Below, in pieces: positions 33,434-45,562 of a DNA stretch of 64,000 bases (the stretch's first letter is position 1; the number at the start of each line of letters is the position of its first letter). This DNA comes from Adiantum capillus-veneris. Taxonomy: Eukaryota > Streptophyta > Polypodiopsida > Polypodiales > Pteridaceae. The DNA lies in contig CM043962.1 of NCBI GenBank assembly GCA_014529385.2, forward strand, positions 35,863,598-35,927,597, in the 5' to 3' direction. The notes under the pieces were generated by a model that saw only the letters and a program-made list of their open reading frames with translations, was not told the DNA's origin and did no database searches. The position numbers were made by a program, and so were the translations under genes.

Positions 33434-34886
33434 CAGGGATTTCAAAATGACGTGATCACACTATAATTTTAGGTTAATAACAATAGAAATGCAAAATAAC
33501 AAATATTTTGTTAATTGACATTCATCTTTTTTGACCTCCAGGGAGACCTGGAGACCGGCTTGTAGCCCGCCGGGCTAGTGAGTCTTCCCGGCGGCCACGC
33601 CGGGTAAAGCTATTTGCCAGTCGGGCCCGCTGTAGCTCAGTATGCTATCTCTTCTTTCAAGTATTATTCAAACCAAACATTAGTGTTATAATCAATATCA
33701 CACACAATCGTAGTAGTGAAGCCTGAAGGGAATAAACCTCAATCTACTCAAACATGAGCAAGAAAATACAACGGTGAATCAAATATGTGATCAGTCCATC
33801 CCAAAAGTAGAGATATCGACCCAAAAATTCACCTTCCTACCTCCTTTCATGAATCAGTCCAATCCAAAAAGGAACTAATGATCCATGATTGGAGCTCTAA
33901 TCGAAATAGCAAGCAAATACAGCGGTGAATCAAACATGTGACCAGTCCATCCCAAAAGTAGAGATATCGACCCAAAGATTCACCTTCCTACCTCCTTTCA
34001 TGAATCAGTCCAGTCCAAAAAAGAACTAATGACCCATGATTAGAGCTCTAATTGGAATAGCAAGCAAATACAACGGTGAATCAAACATTGATCAGTCCAT
34101 CCCAAAAGTAGAGATATCGACCCAAAGATTCACCTTTCTACCTCCTTTCATGAATCAGTCCAGTCCAAAAAAGAACTAATGACCCATGATTGGAGCTCTA
34201 ATCGGAATAGCAAGCAAATACAGCGGGGTGAATCAAACATGTAATCAGTCCATCCCAAAAGTAGAGATATCGACCCAAAGATTCACCTTTCTATCTCTTT
34301 TCAAGAATCAATTCAGTCCAAAAAAGAACTAATGACCCATGATAGAAGTTCTAATCAATATAGCAATCAATTTAGCAAATATAACGGTGAACCAAACATG
34401 AGATCAGTCCATCCCAAATGTAGAGATACCGACCCAAAGATTCACCTTTCTACCTCCTTTCAAGAATCAGTTCAGTCCAAAAAAGAACCAATGATCCATG
34501 ATCAGAGTTACATTAAGTTTTAATTTTTTTAAAAGACTATTCATTTTTTTACCTTTAGTTTTTCTTCTAAATTTTAAAGGATGACCAAATTTAGAGGAAG
34601 AGGTGATGTGATGTGATGTGATGTGAATGGTTATATAGAGCCGCCAAATATGGAGGGGATACACGACGGGCCCGGCGGGATTCTTGCTTGTCCCGTCGGG
34701 CCCGCCGGGTTTAATATGAAACCCGGCGGGCCTGCCGGGATTGTTGGTTGTCCTGCCGTTTCTACGTTTTCTACCGGTTTTCGTAGGTCATGACATTAGA
34801 TATGTTATTAACATGAAAAAAATAGTCATAATAACAACAATAATTAACATTTAACAAAATGCATCATCACTCAATTAAAATCCCTG
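33434..34886. mobile_element. hAT-1, non-autonomous hAT-like transposon
   Basis: A 1453 bp segment starts CAGGGATTTC and ends AAAATCCCTG. It is flanked by perfect 8 bp duplications GTGGCGAT (33426-33433 and 34887-34894). TIRs beginning CAGGG and 8 bp duplications are hallmarks of the hAT superfamily. GC-rich subterminal blocks with CCCGGCGGG-like words occur at about 33560-33610 and 34668-34750. The right block contains a strong palindrome around CCGGGTTTAATATGAAACCCGG. The interior is mostly a ~151 bp tandem repeat, and there is no transposase. It inserted into the hairpin satellite after the array formed. Confidence 0.88.
33757..34500. repeat. ~151 bp tandem repeat inside hAT-1
   Basis: Five copies start with AGCAAG and contain ATCAGTCCATCCCAAAAGTA. 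Starts are near 33757, 33908, 34059, 34209 and 34371. The first three spacings are 150-151 bp and the last is longer. Small frames here, such as 34332-34523, reflect the repeat and not a gene. Confidence 0.9.
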
Positions 34887-35530
34887 GTGGCGATCTGCTC
34901 CCGTTCTGTCGGTCTAGGGTGGCACAATCGCCAATTTTCTCGTTTTGGCTTCGCTAAGGGCCCGATGGTCAAAAATTGGTGATTGTGCCACCGTAGCCTA
35001 TCGAGACGGATTGCAATGGCCATGAAACTTTGCAGGGGTTATGATTTAGATGCATTCCCTACCCTTGCAATGTTCCATTGCAATCTGGCCTCGTCTAGTC
35101 GGTAGGATGGCACAATCGCCAATATTTTCGTTTTGGCTTCGCTAAATGCCCAATGGTCAAAAACTGGCCATTGTGCCACCGTAGCCCATCGAGACGGTTG
35201 TGATGCCCATTAAAATTTGTAGGGGTGCTACCCCTGCAAAGTTTCATGGCCTTACGCTCCGGTTTTGTTGGTCTAGGGTGGAACAACCGCCTTTTTTTTT
35301 TGTTTTGGCTTGGCTAAGGGCCCAATGGTAAAAAACTAGTAATTGTGCCACCGCCGATCGTCGAGACGGATTTCGATGCCCATGAAACTTTTCAAGGCAT
35401 GGATTTAGGTGCTTTGTGTTCCTCTATAATGTTTTATGGCCATCTGCTCCCGTGTCATCGATATAGGGTCGCACAATCGCCAATTTTTCCGTTTTGGCTT
35501 CGCTAAGGGCCTAATGCTAAAAAACTTGTA
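34887..35530. repeat. Hairpin satellite HPS island 5
   Basis: About 3.4 units continue the array after hAT-1, with TGGCACAATCGCCA near 34920, 35109 and (as CGCACAATCGCCA) 35470. At ~35530 the satellite stops in the loop region and joins a decayed chromovirus gag, so the array's right boundary is an abrupt join like its left one. Confidence 0.9.
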
Positions 35531-35539
35531 TACATATTT

Positions 35540-36616
35540 GTGAATGGATTCCTAGGGAGAGAGCTTCAAGCTTTTCCATTTAGTGAGTACTTTGTCTTTG
35601 GCATCGATAACCAAAAACTACTTCATAATGGAAGCTCTTAAAGCTTTCCATGTTCGTGGAGCTTCACCGTTGGCCCGTAGGCAAGACCACCATTGTCTGG
35701 CGAGCTTTTGAAAGTGCATAGCCACATGGTGTAGCTTAGAGGACTCCGTGAAGCCCTCATCTCCAAATGCCGCATTGAACTGTTGGATAAAGGCCAAGAC
35801 TTTGTCCGTAGCACCAAAGGTGCCATCGTAGGTAAGGAAATAGATGCTCTTCCCTCCCTCTTTAAACTTCTTGATCTTGGACGACCTCTTCCACGTGGCA
35901 TAGGATTTCCTATGGTCTCTTTTTTTTAATGGTTCAAAAGGTTGCACCATCACTTTCTTCAGAAGGTGAAGAATTTGAGGAAGATGTAGAAGAGGGTGAC
36001 CTCTTTCTCACCTTTTTCTTGCCTTGATCTTGTTTGTCTTCACCATCACTTTCATAAGCGGAAGAGGATGAAAAAGATGGAGAAGAGGGTGTCCTCTTTC
36101 TTGCCTTTTTCTTCTCTTGATTTTTGTCATCCCTCTTTGAATTATGGTGTGGAGAAGTATGCAATGGTCTTTTATGTTTTGGAGGTGATGGAGAGCGTTT
36201 AGCCTGCCATCTTTGTGGAGCCATCTCCGCCAAAGTGGTAGGACACTCACTTCTTTCTTGTTCCTGCGGTGGGGGCTCTTGAATTCTCCATTGAGAAGAA
36301 CATGCGTCATCAAGGACCAAATTTCTGAGCCCTTCATATGGATCTTCTTCTTCTTCCCAAATCGAAGAGAGGCCTCTTTTGAAAGTCTCACAAGGAGGCT
36401 TTCTAGGTGCTCTCTTGTCATGGTGGGGAGCTTGGAGAATCCTATGAGCATGAAGCTGCCGTTGCACTTAACTTTGGACGGATGGATTGCCCATGTCTTG
36501 TTGAATCCTAGAAACAAGATAGTTAACAAGCATTGGGGCATCATTAGTAGCCTGCTCATTAGAAAAATTAAAGTTATCAACATTAATTTTACTCTCTTTA
36601 CTATTGTCAGCCATTC
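35540..36616 (-). pseudogene. CHR-2 gag (3' truncated)
   Basis: On the minus strand the ATG at 36616 opens MADNSKESKINVDNFNFSNE. After a stop near 36470 the frame continues through a Lys/Ser/Glu-rich region (36467-35934) to a capsid-like domain: YDGTFGATDKVLAFIQQFNA, then LHHVAMHFQKLARQWWSCL near 35720. A shift near 35940 separates the two parts. The gag lies just downstream of an LTR and a primer site, the normal place for it. It stops at the satellite join near 35540, and no zinc knuckle or pol follows. Confidence 0.82.
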
Positions 36617-37006
36617 TAACAACTTTTAGGTGTACTTTGGCACTTCAAGCCCTAGTTGCTACTCCTCTTTACCCCTTTTTGAAAAACCACTCAAGCTACT
36701 GTACCCGTGGCTTGAATACCATTAATTGCAAGGAATATAAGAGAGGGTCGTTCAACACCAAAACATCACCGGCTCCTACCAAGCTTCTAATAGCTCAATA
36801 GTGGTTAAAAGCCGTAGGCAAGCCCTGTAGGACTCCACTATTAAGACCATAGCTTTTGACGGTGATGCCCCGTTAACTACACAAAGGCAGGCACACTGCA
36901 AGGCTGAAAATTCCCTATTCTACTTACTCACATGCAGTTAATAATACCAACCATTTATAGCTAGCTTGAGGACCTCCCTTCTTGAGAAAGAAAAGAGAAA
37001 CCTTGT

Positions 37007-37018
37007 GCTCTGATACCA
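37007..37018 (-). promoter_or_regulatory. CHR-2 primer binding site
   Basis: The minus strand reads TGGTATCAGAGC one base after the LTR end (37020), a perfect initiator-Met tRNA site. It shows that the LTR at 37020-38330 acts as a 5' LTR for the gag below it. Confidence 0.9.
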
Positions 37019-37019
37019 A

Positions 37020-38330
<1,311 letters not shown>

Positions 38331-38344
38331 TTACCTCTCTCTTG
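38331..38344 (-). promoter_or_regulatory. CHR-2 polypurine tract
   Basis: The minus strand reads CAAGAGAGAGGTAA against the LTR start at 38330. It is the same tract as in CHR-1 (927-940). Confidence 0.8.
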
Positions 38345-38433
38345 AAATCATAGTCATCCTCAACTTTGGGGTAGAGAATATAAAGCCTATTCATTAGTCG
38401 TTTTTCTAGCGGGCAGAGGATCCCTATCTTACC

Positions 38434-40310
38434 CTACGAAATCACTCCAAAATGGATGACTAATCCATTTGGCACTTGAGAGCCAGAAACATACTCTTGT
38501 ATGTTTGCTTTCATGGTAGGCCAATAGAAATATGTTTCAATCCCATGTAGGGTAGACTGAATCCCTCTATGCCACGCATAAGGAGGAGCATGAGATTCAT
38601 ACATTACTTTCTCATGGAGTGAGTTAGTAAACATAGTCTATTACCATAGAGAAGATAACCATCTTGTAAAGTAAATGGTTCCTTTTTCTTCCCTAGTGCA
38701 AGGGCTGAAATCACATCTTTAAAATTGGGATCAATAGCATACTCATCTATCATAGAAGATAAATCATAGTGAGTTGCTATGGAAACCGCATTCACTCTCG
38801 GCCGTCTTGAGAGTGCATCGGCTACTTGATTATGCTTGCCAGCAATGTGAGCAATATGAAAATGAAATTGCAAAAGAAAATTTTCCCACCTCATTTGTTT
38901 GTCGGAGAGCTTGGTTTGCATCATGAAGTACTTAAGAGTTTGGTGATCCGTTCGCAGAATGAAGGGGGTCCCCAATAAATAGTGCTTCCATGAGTCTAAG
39001 GCATGTAGAACTGCGAGGAGTTCCTTTTCATATATGCCTAGAGCTTGCTCAACAGGGTTGAGCCTTCGACTTTCATAGCCTATGGTGTGCCCTTCTTGGA
39101 GGAAAATAGCTCCAAGGCAATCACCACAAGCATCACATTGGACCTCAAATGGCTTTGCGAGATCTGGTACTGTAAGCACAGGTTGAGAGATAAGCTTTTC
39201 AAAAGCATTGTTCTCCTTGGCAGACCATGCATACCTAACATTTTTCTTTGTTAGGTCATGTAATGGTCGTGCTATTAGTGAGAACTTTTCTATGAAGCGT
39301 CTATAGTATGCACACATACCTGTAAAGCCTCTTAATTCATGAAGATTCCTTGGTTTAGGCCATCCTTTTATTACCTCTAACTTTGATGGATCCATTTGGA
39401 TGGCATCTTGAGAGATAATGTGACCTAAATATTGAATTTATTGCAAGAAAAAATCACTTTTCTTTTTATTAACATAAAGTTTATTCTCTCTTAGAACTTG
39501 AAATATTACTTGGAGGTGTTGCTTGTGTTCGTCTAATGAATTAGAGTAGATGATGATATCATCAAAGAACACTCCAGTAAAGGTTCGGTGAGGCTTGAAT
39601 AGCTTCTCCATCAAGCGGTTGAATGTGGGTGGTGCATTGGTCAAGCCAAAAGGCATGACAATGTATTCGTAAAGACTAAACATAGTGTGAAATGCAGTCT
39701 TTACAATGTCTTGATTAACTATCCTTATTTGATGATAGCCACTTTTTAGGTCAATCCTACTGAAGTAGGTGGACACTTGTGTCTTATCAAATAGGTCTTC
39801 TACCCGTGGAACGGGAAACCTATTCTTGATAGTGATCCTATTCAGTGCTCTATAGTCGACACACATATGATATCTTCCGTCTTTCTTTTGCACTAATAGC
39901 ACAGGAGAACAAAATGGAGATGAGCTAACCATGCCCTTCTCAACTAACCCATTCACTTGCCACATAATCTCCTCTTGTTGAGCTTGAGAAACTCTATAAG
40001 AAGGTTTTTTAGGTGGTGAGCTTCCTGGAAGAAGTTCAATTGCATGGTTATCATTGTCTCATTTAGGAGGTAGCTCACAAGGGATGTCGTCAATAAAGAC
40101 ATCTTGAAACCCCTTGAGAAAATTGGATAAATCTAATTTCTTTTGATTATGTATATTTTCTTTTGCTAAAACATTAGGTTCATTTTGAGAGTCTTTAACA
40201 AAAATCATGTACACGGAAATAGAGCTTTGTATTGACTTATTGAAAGCTTGTGTATGTACAATGGGTATGGTGTTACCAATTTCCTTAGCATCTAGTTACA
40301 TATCTTTTTC
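38434..40310 (-). pseudogene. CHR-2 pol: RT, RNase H, truncated integrase
   Basis: From 40310 downward there is a protease-RT spacer (FLKGFQDVFIDDIPCELPPK). Reverse transcriptase follows at 39965-39438 (RYHMCVDYRALNRITIKNRF; RIDLKSGYHQIRI; MPFGLTNAPPTFNRLMEKLF; GVFFDDIIIYS with both catalytic Asp). Connection and RNase H are at 39395-38640 (YYRRFIEKFSLIARPL; TDHQTLKYFM; HIAGKHNQVADALSRRP). The integrase starts (YESHAPPYAWHRGI, 38580) but after NIQEYVS near 38475 jumps into 3' noncoding sequence equivalent to ~1030-1080 of CHR-1. The catalytic core and chromodomain are therefore deleted. Stops near 40055 and 39436 add to decay. Confidence 0.92.
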
Positions 40311-41249
40311 CGTGAACCTAAAGGATTTTGCTAACATTTGGCAGAAAAATGACAAAATCACCATAAGCTTATTCCGATTGGATTCTATCATCTCCAAAGG
40401 ATACATCAAGAGATGACCCAATTAGATGATATTCTAAAGCCAATCAATTTGGTAGTTCATGTGATGTGTGGATCCATTGTCTAGGTACCACACACCATTG
40501 GAGGTTGAAGATTCCTCATGGAGGCTACCAACAAACAACATGAGAGGCTCATGATGAATTTCTCCATTGTACGAAGATACTTTTGTGTAGTGTGCCTGAG
40601 CACAATTATGGGGCCTATTGTTGGGTAATAATGATGATAATGCATTTGGTTTGTATGGATATGATAGTTGTGAAATTCTCCACGGTAGCCTGGGTGAGGC
40701 CTAGGTAGTAATGAATGCTCTCCAAGATGATGGTAGAGCTGCCAGTACTAGCATTGCTTGCAGTTTCTCTAGGATGACCATTCCCAATATGAGGAACTCA
40801 TCAAGTAAATCTTGCCAAGTATTAAGAAACCTGGCCGTTGCTTGCCCTTTTTACATATTTTAATCTACCATACTCTTGATCAAGGAGACTTGGTAGATGA
40901 GGTCAGTGTGCTTATAGCTCTTCTTAAAGAACTTCTAGATTTCTTAAGTCATGGTCATGCCTCTAACCACTTGGATTTGATGATCTCCACAATGGACAAT
41001 GATCTTAATTTGTGCATTGATATTCTTTAATTTCCAAGGTTTGAGAGCTTCCTCTTGAGAGGCACAAGGTGCCTTTTCTTTGGAAGTATGTCAAGGTTCA
41101 TCTCCCAAGACAATGTCCTAGAGGTGTAGCTTTTTGAGATAGAGTTCCATTTGAAGCTTACATACTTGATACCAATGGCTATGGGGCTTGTAAATGACAT
41201 GCCTAGGCTTATAAGTAGTACCATTAGATGATGATGCTCTGTGAGTCAT
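40311..41249 (-). pseudogene. COP-4 gag and protease start, decayed
   Basis: On the minus strand the ATG at 41249 starts MTHRASSSNGTTYK. Decayed gag motifs follow (WYQVCKLQMELYLKK; later LAALPSSWRAFITTQ), with many stops. At about 40500 the copia protease core WYLDNGSTHHMN appears, with Asn for the usual Ser after the catalytic Asp (DNG). The fragment ends near 40310, where CHR-2 pol begins. No knuckle is clear. Confidence 0.72.
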
Positions 41250-41333
41250 CTGTCAAGGTTTTGGATTCTTTAAGAGCAAAGATCTTAACGTGGATAGTTA
41301 AAATGAGCTATTATCTTCCAAGATCTAATACCA

Positions 41334-41660
41334 TGTGAGATAATAAATGTTAAGGAAGACATTGCAAGCACTTAACAGAAGACTCATACTAAAACTAAAT
41401 TTCACTAATGAAAGGAGAGTATCACTGGTACTAGAGAGGGATAATGCAAATGAGGAAAGAGCACAGTACTCTATTGATTACAATTGACTCTTTATATAGA
41501 TTCTTTCGTGATGTGGTAGGTGAGTGATTGATGTGATATTATTAGCTCCACTAATTTAGGGATTTAGGTAGAGGAGATTTTGGGATGTAAGTGAACATGT
41601 TACATTGGCATTAACAATGCCTTTTAACCTTTATATTTGCATTAATATTGTATTTTAACA
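41334..41660 (-). repeat. COP-4 LTR with primer site and possible polypurine tract
   Basis: The minus strand runs from TGTTAAAATACA at 41660 to TATCTCACA at 41334. It is followed by the primer site TGGTATTAGATC (41322-41333). A TATATAAAG box lies near 41490. The higher-coordinate side (41661-41672) reads GTTTGGAAAAGT, a purine-rich run like a polypurine tract. If real, this LTR too is flanked by 3' sequence on one side and 5' sequence on the other. WPK-B cuts that side at 41745. Confidence 0.65.
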
Positions 41661-41744
41661 ACTTTTCCAAACCCACACTTGCCTCAATTCTAAAGAATGT
41701 CTTGTTTGTGAGTTTGTGAAGCTGGTTAGAAGTGGATGGGGCAT
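41661..41744. other. Sequence between COP-4 LTR and WPK-B
   Basis: 84 bp at the left edge of the WPK-B target. It ends GGCAT, the left copy of the target duplication, and should continue at 62927. I cannot assign it with confidence; it may be the 3' end of a copia pol. Confidence 0.4.
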
Positions 41745-42706
41745 TGTTGGAGGGAGCAACTCACACACCCATGAAGTGCATGCAAACACTACCTAGATCA
41801 ACATAATGTCAATCGAGGACACAGATGACACGATAGGCACACGAAGGAAATCTCTTTAGCTTGTCAAGCTGAGACCATCCTACACATACAACACTCTGGA
41901 AGGCCAACTAAACCACAATCAAGAACCTCACTGCTCTCAACTACACCACCTAGCCACATTCACACATACGAAAGGTAACTCACCTAATCATGCCAGATTC
42001 GTAGAAACTTAAGGAACACCATCCCCTCACTAGGATACACTTGTCCCTAAGCTTCTACACTCAAAACCCTCACTCTAAACCCATCTGCGGAAAACGCGTA
42101 GGATGACAGAACAAAATTTTGAAAATGCCCAAAACTGAAATTTATGAGTACCTATGCGTAGCTTATGTCGCCACGATTCTATAGACTACTAGCACACAGA
42201 AAACAGACATCATTTGATACCCTTATGACCACAAATAGCTCGTAGATGCGTCGGCGTGTGCGCTTCGTCTCGCGTGGAATGCTTGGCGTTGTCACGTAGC
42301 TCTCCTTGAGCCTACAACAATGGTGCAGTCGGATCTCCAATGTGTTGAGCGAGCCGGGCGTAGCGAGAGGATAAAGCTCACGCTCACTCTCTTTCTCTCT
42401 CACACACAGTAGACGGCAGCGCTAAAAGTTTTGATTATGATAAAAGTCTTCTTTACAAAATGACCTAGGTACCTTATATACTAAGGCTACCTTAGGTTTA
42501 ACCAAAAATGGGGTTGAAAGGGAAGGGTCAAATGGCTTTGTATTTACAATCTGGAAGTGCCATTGCACCCCGGCTTCTGAAACTAGAATAACTACTCATT
42601 ACAAATGATGTTTATAGCCATAATCCACAGCATTTCATAACTCGCAAAAGATAAGACTTTGGTATGAAACTTGAGTTATGTTGTGTTGTTGACCCAACGG
42701 TCAACA
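41745..42706 (-). repeat. WPK-B 3' LTR
   Basis: 962 bp, starting TGTTGACCG at 42706 and ending CCTCCAACA at 41745. A TATATAAGGT box lies at 42471-42480. A 74-codon frame at 42179-42403 recurs in the other LTR only because the LTRs are duplicates. The half-palindrome ACGCGTAGGAT found in the leader also occurs here near 42095. Confidence 0.93.
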
Positions 42707-44420
42707 TTCCCCCCTTCCGCGTTCATGTCGTCCCCGACATGACCTGATTGTCGATGGCGATGTGGTCTTTGCTGTCGTTTTGGCTTCATCTGTTGCACTG
42801 CTTGTAGCTTTGTCGAACCACAACAAGAACTATGATCCATTAGAGCAGACATCTATCATCATAACCATTCATCTTTTGAGATCCTCTGATTACTTTTATG
42901 TCTGCTCTTCTTCATTGGGGACTTCTTTGTTCCTGTGCAATCATGTTGTTAGTGTTGTTTGCAGCTTTGTCATTGTATGCCATTCTTCGACTCGCCATTG
43001 AGGAGAAGTATGCTATGATCTGAAATTGGTGCTCCAATTCATTTTTCAATTGATTTGAGTAACATTTCCTTATTGTTGATGTAGAAGGAATATGTACAAG
43101 AGGATGGTCATAGGTGTCCTTAGATTAGGGTCTAAAACCTGGATGACCAAAGGGAAAAAAAACCCGGTGGGAAAAAAAATGCCTTTGGCATACGCTCTTA
43201 TTGGAGTTGAGCGTGAAGTACATGTTCATGAAAGGTGAGTGCTTGGGTGAAACACGGAAAGAGTGCCTGATGCAAGTGCCAATTATGGGACACTCTATAT
43301 GCATATGAGAAATTTGTCAACAAAAGCATGCAATGTGAAAGAAGGAGATGATGGGTGTTTCGAGGAATAAGCACATGTGACATCAAAAGATGTCTCAATA
43401 GCTTCCACCTTTCTAAGAAGGGTTTTCGATGTAGAAGTTTCTCCACTTGTATCTCACTGTGCTCAGTATGTGAGTGTCTTTTGGACCTTCTCCTTCACTT
43501 CACCAGACTTAAGTACTTAGACTTCGACTCTTTTTCTCACCTATACCAGCATGAGCGACACAACGTAAATATGCTCAACTCTTCCAGCTTGAGCAGTACC
43601 TAGAATAGCTAAGACGCTTAGACCATAGAGAATATTACTTGAAGCTTTGGGACTAACACCTCACTCATTTTGTGGCGTAGCTACTCGACTCTGACTTGTA
43701 TGACTTGTCGGTTGCCTGTTGACACTGCTTTGTGACAAGTTCTTCAGCTGTTGTAGTGGCTGCTGAGACATACTTTGTGAAGTGTCATCGTTTCCCTGTA
43801 CCTTCTTCTCTTTGTAGTGCTCAGGCCTCTCGTCAGTCTTTTCTTCATGTGGATTATGGAAATTTTTAATCTCAACAAAAGAAAAATCATTCAAATAGAA
43901 ATCTAAATGCTATGTACACTATACACATGTCCCTAGGGGCTCATATATGGATTTTGTCCCCATACTCCTCTGTAACACTACTATGAGGGCAGATACTCTA
44001 AATTTCGTCAAAAAATTATCACAATAAAACGCAAAAATTCAATGCATCTCACAAAACATTGCCCTCTAATAGTTATAATCTTAGGTCCGCATTCAGAATG
44101 CCTCCCCCCTTCCTATTTGGAGTCATCCTTTACGACAGGGTATCGCAAAGGGTATGTGTTGTGCTTGGGCAATTAAAAGTTATGCCTAAGCAGGCCTTGT
44201 AATGTAGCCCTATTATGCATACACAATCAATGCATGGAAAAGATTTATGTTGTGCAAGATGTGGGTATAAGCAATTTGCTCATTGACATTTGTTGGCAAG
44301 GCTTCCTATTCTAAGCAATGTAATGGTCTTTGAAGCTCCTGTATCGTTGCTTGATTGAAGCGACTTGCTCTCTTCTAACTGTAATGTAATCGTAGGAAGA
44401 ATTGTAAGAATTCAAGCGGC
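42707..44420 (-). other. WPK-B 3' region with terminal and internal polypurine tracts
   Basis: The minus strand at 42707-42722 (ACGCGGAAGGGGGGAA) is the terminal polypurine tract. About 1.4 kb upstream, at 44102-44117, a second tract reads AATAGGAAGGGGGGAG, just after the stop of the W-x-P-K frame. Between them there is no strong coding sequence; a 77-codon Gln/Ser-rich frame at 43661-43894 is weak. WPK-A has the same two-tract arrangement. Confidence 0.65.
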
Positions 44421-44425
44421 GATGC
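44421..44425. other. COP-3 target site duplication, left copy
   Basis: GATGC here equals GATGC at 49409-49413. The match depends on starting the 5' LTR at 44426 and not at the inner TG at 44441. Confidence 0.85.
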
Positions 44426-44658
44426 TGTCAAAGAATATGATGTTAAAAAATATGTCCATTGTGCTATGGGTGGCTGGACACTGACTATACTATGTTGTAA
44501 ATATACTTTGGATAATAGTTCAAAGAGAAGAAGAAGAGAAGAGCAGCTCGTTGAATGGCTACTGCAGAGTAACGATTGTGTGTGTGTGTGTCTCAATGTG
44601 TGTTGGTGTGTGTGCGTAGTCTTCTTTCCTACCTTCTCCATCACCTGCGCACTTTACA
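44426..44658 (+). repeat. COP-3 5' LTR with a 15 bp terminal duplication
   Basis: 233 bp. The first 15 bases (TGTCAAAGAATATGA) are repeated at once as TGTTAAAAAATATG plus downstream sequence. The 3' LTR has a single copy (220 bp). The target duplication places the true end at the outer copy. Confidence 0.85.
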
Positions 44659-45562
44659 AAGTGGTATCAGAGCTCAGTTTAAGGAGCTACAGTCAATACA
44701 TAGATTTCCGCAGCTCTGGAAAACAACAAAAAAGAGAGGTTTTTTGGTCATAACTCCCTCATCCGAACTCGGAATATAGTGATCCAGGAGTCTATCTTTA
44801 TGTTTTTGGGCATTCCGGACGCATTGGCATAATCAGATTTGCCAAAATCTATAATTTTCTGTAGCAAACAGCCAGATCACACAAGCATAGGAGATGTCCA
44901 GTTTTGCACTCGGTAGTAGATTTACAGGTTACAGGTGAAGAATTCAACATTTACACAGGTTTTGGAGAGCGACATAGAGATTTTGCATCATGATATTGTG
45001 TTATCGAAGATTATGTTTGGTTGTTGTGGGTCCGTTATGGACAGCCGCCTATGTAAGAAAGGTTGTGGGAAGAAGTTGAGGCGGTTATATTGTCAGATTG
45101 AGTACTTTGTGGTTATGTATAGATATGGGGTCAATGTATTTTGGAAAACTGCAGCCTTTGTGAGGGTCGAGTGAGGTTTTTTGAAGCCTTGCCTTGGGAG
45201 CTTTGGTACCTTGGCAAGGTGGATTAGGTACTGGAGCGAACCCCCGACTGGCCCCGCGAAAGACCTCATATGTCGTTTACAACTATGGGAAGAAGGTGGA
45301 TGTATGGATATGTGGTACAGGATAGCGTATGGATTGCATTTGCATACAGGTCCATGTGGACATTGTTTTAGAGTATCTATGCATAGTGCTGAGTCAGTCT
45401 GTGGCAAAGTGAGTCAGTGGATTTTCCCTTGGCAGTGAGAGATTTTCTGTCAGTGTTTATGAGCACTTTGGTTGAGATTGTCACTTGAGATATTGTCCAA
45501 ATACAAACAAAACTCTGCCAAAATTTTGTCAAAATTCTTTGGAAGAAATTGAGAGAGTGAAG

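Noticed and set aside
33757-34500. Regular repeats considered as a CRISPR array
   Set aside because: The ~151 bp repeats are adjacent with no unique spacers, lie in a plant hAT-like element and have no cas genes.
42179-42403. 74-codon minus-strand frame, also at 62394-62618
   Set aside because: It lies within both WPK-B LTRs, so recurrence is due to LTR duplication and does not show coding conservation.
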